A stretch of 64,000 nucleotides of DNA, taken from the NCBI RefSeq assembly GCF_910592395.1, contig NC_088317.1, positions 9,116,001 through 9,180,000 of the forward strand, given 5' to 3'. Positions within the stretch are counted from its first letter, which is position 1, and every line of letters begins with the position of its first letter. This DNA is from Lineus longissimus (lineage: Eukaryota > Nemertea > Pilidiophora > Heteronemertea > Lineidae). The translations under genes were made by a program, and so were the position numbers. The notes below the pieces were generated by a model that saw only the letters and a program-made list of their open reading frames with translations, was not told the origin of the DNA and made no database searches. Shown here one piece after another: positions 54,579 to 62,559 of this stretch.

Positions 54579-55312
54579 GTGCTGCCTCCGCTTGTCCGCC
54601 AACTCAAGTTGTTTCTAGACCAGGGCATTGTTCGTTGTGTGGGTAGAATGCATAACGCTCTGATCAGCGAAAGCGCAACATTTCCAATATTGCTTCCTCC
54701 TCAACATGGTTTCACTAAGCTCATTGTTGATGACGCGCATCGCAAAACACTGCATACAGGGCTGCAATCGACAGTTACTCTGTTACACCAGACTTACTGG
54801 ATAACAAAGATACGCGTGACTGTCAAGGCAGTACTTTGGAAATGTGTAGTGTGTAAACTATTTTGTGGCTTACCGTACGCGCAACCAATTCGTGCGCCAT
54901 TACCTGCTTGTCGCTTACAAAACGCTCAGCCTTTTCAGATTAGCGGTGTAGACTTTACTGGTGAAATGTTAGTCAAAACTGACAGTGGTAAACGTAAGTG
55001 TTACATTTGTCTGTTCACCTGTGCCAACACAAGGGCGATCCACTTAGAACTGGTTACATATATGACTACGGAGTCATTTCTGCACGCTTTCCGCCGTTTT
55101 GCCACGAGACGCTCACTTCCCCGCTCAGTAATTAGCGACAACGCAACAACTTTCATTTCAAGCGCTGAGACTGTGAAGGAGACAATCCAAAATGCAACTG
55201 TTCAAATATTTATAGCAAACAACAATGCTGACTGGGCTTTCATTGCAAAGCGTGCCCCCTGGTGGGGTGGTTTCTATGAGAGACTAGTTGGTTCTAGTCC
55301 ATGCGGACATGA
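54579..55312 (+). pseudogene. BEL/Pao integrase, truncated by inserted element
   Basis: A long frame (to 55316) with the N-terminal region GIVRCVGRMHNALI, HHCC-type zinc residues (H of DDAHRKTLHTG, KCVVCKLF), and the DDE core: D in VDFTGEMLV, D in VISDNATTF, and the following region to RAPWWGGFYERLVG, which holds the WWGGFYER motif typical of BEL integrases. The expected catalytic E position in NAxxxGGxWER is this same motif. The frame is cut at 55312 by the non-coding element; the C-terminus resumes at 56756. Confidence 0.9.
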
Positions 55313-56664
55313 ATGAAACGGCCAGGGGCCATTGTGCTCACCGTATACATATTTTAGTAGGCAGGATCATGCTTAGTTTAGAGGTGAATATGGTGAACAC
55401 AATCAGGCATGAAGACTTTTTTAGATGTGTATTGATGTCAAGTAATAAGACAGGGCAGTATATATAAGTTTATGATCAAACCAATAATTGTCTATGACAT
55501 CAACAAGATCAATATCGTGTGATTGCTAAGAGTCCCTGCAATAAAAAATTCATCGAAAAAAAGTCATTAATAAGCGATATATTGCACGTCCTACTTTTTC
55601 AGTTTTGACCCCCTGGTGGCCAAATCAAGAATCAGATCAGGCCAAAATTCGGTGTCACAGATTATCTGATGTAGGGGGTTACATGTACCAACTTTCAAGT
55701 TCATAGCTTCAGCAGTTAAGAAACGTGCCATAGTTACACTAATGGCCAATTTACGCCTTTTGACCTCTGTGACCTAGAAAAGGAGGTCAAATCCAAAAAT
55801 CGTAGGACATGTGGTGTATCCTTGCTAGAAGTCCCTGCCATAAAAATTTTATCGAAAACAATTCAGTCAAATAAGCAAGATATTGCACTTCTTCCTTTTT
55901 CCATTATGGCCCCCTGGTGGCCGAATAAAGAATCAGATCAGGCCAAAATTCGGCATCAAAGGTTATCTGATGTAGGGGGTTATATGCACCAAGTTTCAAG
56001 TTCATAGCTTTACTGGTTAAGAAATGTGCCATAGTTTACACTCTAACGGCCAATTTACGCCATATGACCTCTGTGACCTTGAAAAGTAGGTCAAATTGAA
56101 AACCCGTAAGACATTGTGATGTATTCTTCCTAAGAGTACCTACTATAAAAATGTTATCGAAAACAAGTCGCTTATAAGCGAGATATCACACTTTTTAGAT
56201 ATCCACTTTTGGCCCCCTGGTCGTAAAGTTGAGAATCAGATCAAACTGAAATTCAGCATCAGAGGTTATCTGATGTAGGGGGTTATATGTACTAAGTTTC
56301 AAGTTCATAGCTTTAGTGGTTAAGAAACGTGCCATAGTTTACACTCTAACGGCCAATTTACGCCATATGACCTCTGTGACCTTGAAAAGGAGGTCAAATC
56401 AAAAACCCGGAGGATATATGATGCACCTTTGCTAGAAGTACCTACCATATTTTTTTCAAAATTTCCCGACTACTATTAAGGGAGATATTGCATATTTTCA
56501 CTTTTAACGTGTGGCCCCCTGGTGGCCAAAACATGAAACGAATCGGACCGAAACTTGGTCTCCAAGGTGTCATTACATAAGGGTACATGTGTACCAAGTT
56601 TCAACTCAATAGCTCTAACAGTTACGAAACGTGCCCTGCTAACGGACGACGGACGACGACGACG

Positions 56665-56699
<35 letters not shown>

Positions 56700-56755
56700 A
56701 CGACGGACGCCACGGTATGGGATAAGCTCACCTCTGCTAAGAGGTGAGCTAAAAA
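55313..56755 (+). mobile_element. Non-coding element, chimeric (type B left, type A right)
   Basis: The left end has type B GCTCACCGT (55336-55344) and the left two-thirds resemble the element at 51178. From about 56350 on it is nearly identical to the right end of the type A copies (15740-16107), including ggatatatgatgcacctttg, ttcccgactactattaaggg, a (gac)n tract and the gaggtgagc hairpin (56741-56749). The two ends therefore do not pair fully, unlike the other copies. Confidence 0.85.
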
Positions 56756-56898
56756 CAAAGGATAATGATGTTACCATAACTCCCGGTAACAAAACTGACA
56801 CTAATAACATTGCCAAAACTCGTCCTCCAAAACGGGCAGCCGCTAAAAGGGCCGAACAGAAAATCCAGGACTGGATAGGCCCCCTAAGTGATATCTAG
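56756..56898 (+). pseudogene. BEL/Pao pol C-terminus
   Basis: After the inserted element the coding sequence resumes with NKTDTNNIAKTRPPKRAAAK and RAEQKIQDWIGPLSDI, then a stop. Basic RPxRxAAxxAxxxI-x-W tails close many BEL/Pao pol proteins. This supports the view that the noncoding element is an insertion, not a flank. Confidence 0.75.
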
Positions 56899-56899
56899 A

Positions 56900-57620
56900 C
56901 AATGCCAGATTGTTTCGAATGGATTATTTGTATCATGACATTGTGTAAATATATACAACACACTAAAGTAAGACATTCTAGTGGTGTATTCAGAGACTTT
57001 TCTTTGTTTTCATGATTAATTGTGGAAGTATATTTCGCTCATGATGTTCTTTCAATGCTATGGCACTTTAGTATAATCGTTCTTCCTTCTCGTATATATC
57101 TACATATTTCAGTTTTATCATAATAACTATGACTCCTGACGTCTTGATTGATTTATTTGCATTTAATTAATTATTATGTTTACTTTCAATGTTTTGACTA
57201 GACTTGCTAGTATCTGTCTGCAATGGTGATTTACTCTAAGTACCTCTTCAACAAGTCTGCACAGTAACCTACGGTAATGAAGAATTTACTTAAGTGGGAT
57301 GTTTTGACTGCGTTAAGACGTCATGTCTACAGCTCGTTAAGATTAGCTTAATCCTTTGTTTGGGTTTTGCATGCATCAATCTGACTCTGTTAATTGTGTA
57401 TATTGAACTCTTGCGGCCCGCAGAGCTTCTTACTATATGATCACCATTAGCCAGCCAGGCTTCTTTATCCTTTTGTAACCTGTAAACCTTTTATGCTTGT
57501 TTTCTAAGTGATAAATATATTTTAGTTGACTTTATGGAACGACGGCGTTCACATCATTCTATGCATTACAACTCATTTGTGCCACTGTGCGCACCATGTC
57601 CATCCCAACACAAGGCATAC
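56900..57620. other. Non-coding, possible BEL 3' LTR region
   Basis: AT-rich sequence with no gene. A 36-bp block (agcttcttactatatgatca, ccattagccagcca) at 57424-57459 recurs with few changes at 53633-53668 inside the BEL element. Confidence 0.45.
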
Positions 57621-58330
57621 TTACTCCAATTCTACTGCCATTTCATCGTCACAAACATCTATAAACTCCAGTCCCAGTTCCTCCTCCTCATCCAGTTGCT
57701 GATGTGGCCCTTCCTCAACAGGGGCATCTCTGAAGGCCAGTTCGAATCCTTTTTCAACAACCTCTGGAAGTGTGTCATCCCATGCCTTGATGATAATGTC
57801 AAGTACGTTACGCAGACCGATACGTTCACAACTCCCTTCCTCGTCAGGGTTCTGTTTCTTCCACGACTTCCAACTTTTACTCAGGTTGTTCTTAAATGCC
57901 TTCATCACGGTCAGATTTAGGGGTTGCACAAGGGATGTGCAGCCAGCAGGGAGAAAATCTAGCATCCCTCCCATCTGTGTAAATGCCATGCCGAAGTTTT
58001 CTGTACGACGTACATAATACTGGTCAACGATGAGAAGAGAAAGAGATCTGCATTCTCTGTGGTCACGTAAGGATGGAATACTTCGTCTAACCGATGCCGA
58101 GATGTGTCTTCTTTCATCCAACCTGTGGCTGATGACGTAACAACCACGATGGCCGGCAGTTCCTCTTCCTGCAGCATGACCAGCTGACGGACAAAACCTT
58201 TCTGTGGAAGCGTAACGTGTGCGGGTAATTTTCCTCCTGTCGCAGTGATGACCAAAGTGACTGTGCAGCCCAATTTCGTATTTGATCTGGATGTGCGAAC
58301 ATCAATCAAACTTGCCATTGGCAACATTGG
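57621..58330 (-). pseudogene. pogo/Tigger-type transposase relic (DDE_1)
   Basis: Three overlapping minus-strand frames give, in order, GCTVTLVITATGGKLPAHVT, LLIVDQYYVRRTENFGM and MLDFLPAGCTSLVQPLNLTV, then FKNNLSKSWKSW. They match the DDE_1 core of pogo/Tigger/Jerky transposases. The segment QPLD of active enzymes reads QPLN here, so the third catalytic aspartate is probably lost. The N-terminal DNA-binding region was not found. An acidic tail (LDEEEELGLEFIDVCDDEM) closes the protein at 57621. Confidence 0.82.
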
Positions 58331-58379
58331 CGGAATTGAATAGCAAGGAATGAAATGAATGACAAGAGAATGGAACAAG

Positions 58380-60458
58380 TAGTCAATGCATGTACCAGAA
58401 TGTAGGTTTATGGTAGATTGGGAGATGTCGACAGACTAGATGGAATCAAGCTTACACAAATGGGGCCAAATACATAAAGAGCGTTTAACTTAAAACAGCG
58501 TTTAACTACTGAATAGACAGATTCAAGTCCTTCATATAAACCTTCACAGAATATAAATATGCCCTGAAACTAATTAGGGAGAAGTTACACAAGTCTAACC
58601 ATCAAATGCCCTTTATGAATTTAGCCCCTGGGGTTGACGACAGCTGTGAAGGTTTTATTTGAACTGCAGTGAATGAAGTAGTTGAGGGTTCTTTTGTCAC
58701 GTCCGCTCTTGAATATCTTCAGTTAGATGACAAACACGACTACCTTTGCTACAACTGTGTTAAAGCATGTCAGCACAAAACTGCTCTTTCAATACATTTA
58801 GTTTGATGCCATTAACGTGACTGCCTTCTTCTAGCGGTGTTTACATTGTTTAGTAGGTCATAAAAGTAGATCAGGGCAAACCTACTCTTAAACACTTTTA
58901 GTTTGATATCCTTTAGCTTTAACCGTCTTCAAGTAGGTCAGTTGGTGATAAAAATGGGTTAGCACAAACCTACTGTTCATTAACTTTAGTTCCATACTAA
59001 ACAAGACTTATTTAGCAATAACTGTCTTAAAGTAGTGCAGAAGGTCATAAAAGTAGGTTAGTGCAAATATCTCATTCATTACCTTTAGTTTAAATTAGTT
59101 TTTGTGACACTACACTATTCCCTCCCATAAGGCTATAATCACAGCTGTTTCAGCTAGGCCTAAACATGACATCGAAATAAACCATTCTGCCTACTAGCCT
59201 GCTGCCCAACGATTGGTCCATGCGAAAAGCCTGTTAACCGCTATGTAAACATTGTCGCCAATACACATCTCACACATTATCGCAATACCCATTCAGCCAA
59301 AGGGTTAATGCATTGACATCGTTCAAACATCAGCGTGCTTCTGTACACGTGCTCGAATTAGATACGACGGTTTTCATTGGCTCATAAGTTGTATCACATG
59401 ACCATTCACCCGGCTTGAAAATTTCATGAAATTTGGACCAAAATTAACGAAACAGTGGCGATTTCCATGCTTTTTATCGATTTTTCGACAAGTTACAGAT
59501 TTCGGAATTCTTCAAGACTAGATAGCCAGGTAGGCATAATATCATATATCATAAATACCCCGGCTGTTTTGCATAACTCATTTCAGTTTCGTACAGAATC
59601 GTGCGTTTATTCTGAAATTTCTCAAACTTTGATCTGCTCAAATTCAAAATGGCCGACTTGCAGACGGAGTTTGAGATGGGGTGCCAAGTTCATCGTACAA
59701 CATCAAATTCCCTTCATCGTTATTTAGCAAAACGAGTTACTTCCAGTATTCATTTAAATCTTTACTTTTAAAATATATATCTATTTTATGTTAGTTTGCT
59801 GTATATTCATGCAGAAAATGCATTTGAAAAACAAATGTCTAAAAATAGTTGAGTTTTGAAGTTCGATGGTCGGGTCTATTTTGGTGAAAGGGGTACAGCA
59901 TGGGTAATAGTACAATAATAAGTCATGATCGTGCTTATGAACAAGCCATGAGTTAGCATATACCATAGTTTATGTTGAAAATATCTTTACAGATGTAATT
60001 GATAAATATAGTCTTAAGAATTCGCCAAATATAGAAAAGTTCTTGGTTTAATATCCACCTGTTAGCAAAATGAACTCGCCCATTGACCCACATTCCAGTT
60101 TGTTGTGGTATTTTTGTACAGGGTGATGCCAAAACAGTGCCTTTTGTTGACTGGTAAACATTCCTTCAGTTACTAAAATGCCTTTTTCTTTAATTTCAGC
60201 TGGTTGCATGGTGTGTACTGAATATAACTTCTCGACTTAATCCGGCTGATGTGATGCTTTAGTTGATTCGAGAGGCTACATGTATATAGGCCCAGTACGT
60301 CGACATCACTGATCCGGCAGTGAACAAGATAAGTGGTAAGTTAAGCGATGTTTCCCTTCATCTATGTATTCACAAACAGATGATTGAAATCATTATACTG
60401 TATTCCCGTAGGCTTTGTATGCATGTATTCTATTCAAATAAATTACTCTTTATTTCAG
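58380..60458. other. Non-coding stretch before the right-edge unit
   Basis: No convincing gene. Around 58790-59090 a ~100-bp block (taggtca...aaaagtaggttag..caaacctac) recurs three times. A possible short exon ends near 59528 (GCCAG|gtaggc), and the GC-poor sequence after 59400 could include the promoter of the gene at 60.4-64 kb, but this is not supported by a motif. Confidence 0.4.
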
Positions 60459-60539
60459 GTTCAGCCTCCAAGATGTGTCACCAGAAATGCAACCGACATT
60501 ATAGACAGGCGTGATTACTACTCTGATTTTGGATTGATG
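60459..60539 (+). other. Possible 5' exon of the right-edge unit
   Basis: 81 nt between cttctttatttcag-like acceptor (ctctttatttcag) and GATG|gtaagt. It is open in one frame only, but joining it in that frame to the exon beginning at 60773 gives an early stop, so it would be untranslated or belong to another splice form. Confidence 0.35.
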
Positions 60540-60689
60540 GTAAGTTCCGAGGCTATTTTGATTGCAATTAAATATTATTTGAATCTACATTGAAATAAAA
60601 GTGGACATCTGTAGGATACTTCCTTTCTTTCTCTAGATTCAACACTGGTCAGTGTCAGAATTGAATTAGAATAGAAGCTGTGTCTGTTG

Positions 60690-60727
60690 GAGCCACCCCC
60701 AGTTACCCCCCCCCCCCCCCCTCCCCC
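60690..60727. repeat. C-rich tract
   Basis: gttacccccccccccccccc followed by ctccccc, about 50 bp ahead of the splice acceptor of the right-edge gene. It could act as an extended pyrimidine tract. Confidence 0.7.
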
Positions 60728-60789
60728 ATTTAGCCACTGCCATTATGTTTACACTCGCCTTTACAATTCCAGGTATACTCGTCTTCAAA

Positions 60790-62559
60790 ATGGACCTGAC
60801 TAGGAATGATGATGGTGACTTCCCTCCTCAGAAAAAAGCTTGGTTGGATTCGAAAGTTAGTGCAGGCGGTCAAAAGCGATATTTCGGTCGTAAACGCAAG
60901 AAGTCCAAGAAATCCACTGGCAAATCAGGAAAACGTATATTCAATGTCGGCGACACGTGTTTGTTCAGATTGGACTCAAACGTTTATCTTGGAACCGTTC
61001 TTAGTCAAGTTGATGAACATCATTTCCAAATTGAGGACTATACAGGAACAGTGCGCACCTGCCATTCTGATTACATATACGAAGGACAACGAGTTTCGCT
61101 TGATTGTTTGCCTGGTAGAAGTCACATTGTTTATGTGCTATTTAGTGAGAGATCAGGCCTTGTAAAACTAGGAAAGACAATTTGTATTAGTAATGAAAAG
61201 ATGTGGGTGAGTTTTGATAACTCTGGACTTGAGTTTAGTGTGCCATTTGATGAGGCCTTCCTTATCAACGAACGTAGTAAGGGACTAGGGCTTGGGAATA
61301 TGGGAGTCGTTGGAGAGCAGTGTGATGAAAATGGTACCGGAGATAGGTGTACTCGCGAGGCTGTGCACCTATTCACCTGCATGTTGAATCGATTGACCGA
61401 GGAAACGATCCTCACACACTCGGACTATCGTGATCGCGCTAGCCAGATTCGGGAGCTGTACATGCAGGACATTCAAATGCGAGACAATGCCATCCTTGAA
61501 CTGAAACAGCAACACTTGGCTGACACCGTGACAATTAAGGAACTTGGTGGCGAGTGGTTTCGTTGGTGGAGTACGTCTAATGAGTCAACCAAATGTCTGC
61601 AGGAGAAACTTGTTGCGACAATCAAGGAGAGTGAAGGCTACTGTGGAGAAGTCCATCGCCTGCAAAGGCGACTGTTTGTGCAGGAGAGGGTGCACTCAAA
61701 AACTGTTGAGAAATTAGAAGGTGAAATTTCTAAACTCAAAGATCATGTAGTCAGGTTAGAAACTGAGAGTATGTTGAACAGTATGGTCAAGGACAGTCTA
61801 GTTCATGAAGCTGCAGAGAAGGACAAGGAAATTACAGATTTGAAGTGTAAGTTAGGAAAGTTAACTGGCAAGGACATGTTAGAAAAAGTTGGGCAAAGTC
61901 CAGATGGTGTTATTGATGTTCGCAGTACTGCCACGAACAAGCGGTCAGCCCAGTATGTCAGAGTTGTCAAACCGGTCATACCATCGTCTAAAGCAAGCGA
62001 GAGGTCATTGAGTGAAAGGTCACTCGTTTTGAAGAGAGTCCTTGAGTTGGTTTCTTGCTCCAAATCTCCATCTGAGGAAGATCTTGTAGCGACTTTTACC
62101 CAGTTTGTTCGGGCAAATCCATCGATTACCATGGAAGCGTGTAAGGCAGCATCAGTCTGCAATGTTGCAACATTGTCACCAGGCGATTGTGTTGATTTGA
62201 AGGTCTTGTTGAAACTCCCTATGAGTAGGTTCCGAAATTTGAGGACGTTTCTTGGTAATAAGGGTGTGAATGTTTTCGCTAGTGAACCCCTCATGAGGGA
62301 TGAAATGAGGGAACGGATTCCGATTGACTCTCTCATTGACGTTGGTATTGCCATGCTGCCCAAAAATGGTGGTTCTTCTGATACTTCACCTGTGGCCTTC
62401 TGTCGTGTAAAGGATCTCCAGGCATCAGTTGAAGATTTCTGTAGGCGAAACATGGCGTCAGTTGGTGAATTGGGGATGGTTCCATTTCCTGAGGAATTCA
62501 AAGACCAGGTCTTCTTGAAATTGGGGGGTGACAAGGGGGGTCCAGTTCAAAGCTTGTGA
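60790..62559 (+). CDS. Right-edge unit, first frame: Tudor/SH3-like plus coiled-coil protein
   Basis: The open frame extends back to ATG 60745, but ttacaattccag (60761-60772) is a good splice acceptor, so ATG 60790 (MDLTRNDDG) is preferred, giving 589 residues. Order: basic nuclear-targeting-like stretch (RKRKKSKKSTGKSGKR, residues 35-55); a beta-rich Tudor/SH3-like region (VGDTCLFRLDSNVYLGTV); a long coiled coil (ELKQQHL..., EKLEGEISKLKDHVVRLE); a helical region (RSLVLKRVLELVSCSKS); and a conserved-looking end (FKDQVFLKLGGDKGG). The KLGGDKGG end corresponds to the beginning of a catalytic-like region that continues in the next frame, so the natural product is probably one longer protein. Confidence 0.8.
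   Translation: MDLTRNDDGDFPPQKKAWLDSKVSAGGQKRYFGRKRKKSKKSTGKSGKRIFNVGDTCLFRLDSNVYLGTVLSQVDEHHFQIEDYTGTVRTCHSDYIYEGQRVSLDCLPGRSHIVYVLFSERSGLVKLGKTICISNEKMWVSFDNSGLEFSVPFDEAFLINERSKGLGLGNMGVVGEQCDENGTGDRCTREAVHLFTCMLNRLTEETILTHSDYRDRASQIRELYMQDIQMRDNAILELKQQHLADTVTIKELGGEWFRWWSTSNESTKCLQEKLVATIKESEGYCGEVHRLQRRLFVQERVHSKTVEKLEGEISKLKDHVVRLETESMLNSMVKDSLVHEAAEKDKEITDLKCKLGKLTGKDMLEKVGQSPDGVIDVRSTATNKRSAQYVRVVKPVIPSSKASERSLSERSLVLKRVLELVSCSKSPSEEDLVATFTQFVRANPSITMEACKAASVCNVATLSPGDCVDLKVLLKLPMSRFRNLRTFLGNKGVNVFASEPLMRDEMRERIPIDSLIDVGIAMLPKNGGSSDTSPVAFCRVKDLQASVEDFCRRNMASVGELGMVPFPEEFKDQVFLKLGGDKGGPVQSL

Larger units (their letters stand above)
48044..56898 (+). mobile_element. BEL/Pao LTR retrotransposon, decayed, with nested insertions
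   Basis: Gag (48044-50450), zinc knuckles and A17-type protease (50220-51075), an RT beginning (52526-52840), an RT/RNase H part (53700-54210), integrase (54579-55312) and a final basic C-terminal segment (56756-56898, RPPKRAAAKRAEQKIQDW) follow in BEL/Pao order on the plus strand. It is interrupted by a pogo-type MITE (49459-49636) and two non-coding elements (51178-52525, 55313-56755). Frameshifts and stops abound. LTRs were not identified. Confidence 0.88.

Noticed and set aside
60745-60789. ATG at 60745 as the start of the right-edge protein
   Set aside because: The stretch contains a strong splice acceptor (ttacaattccag, 60761-60772), so its first codons are probably intron; ATG 60790 fits better.
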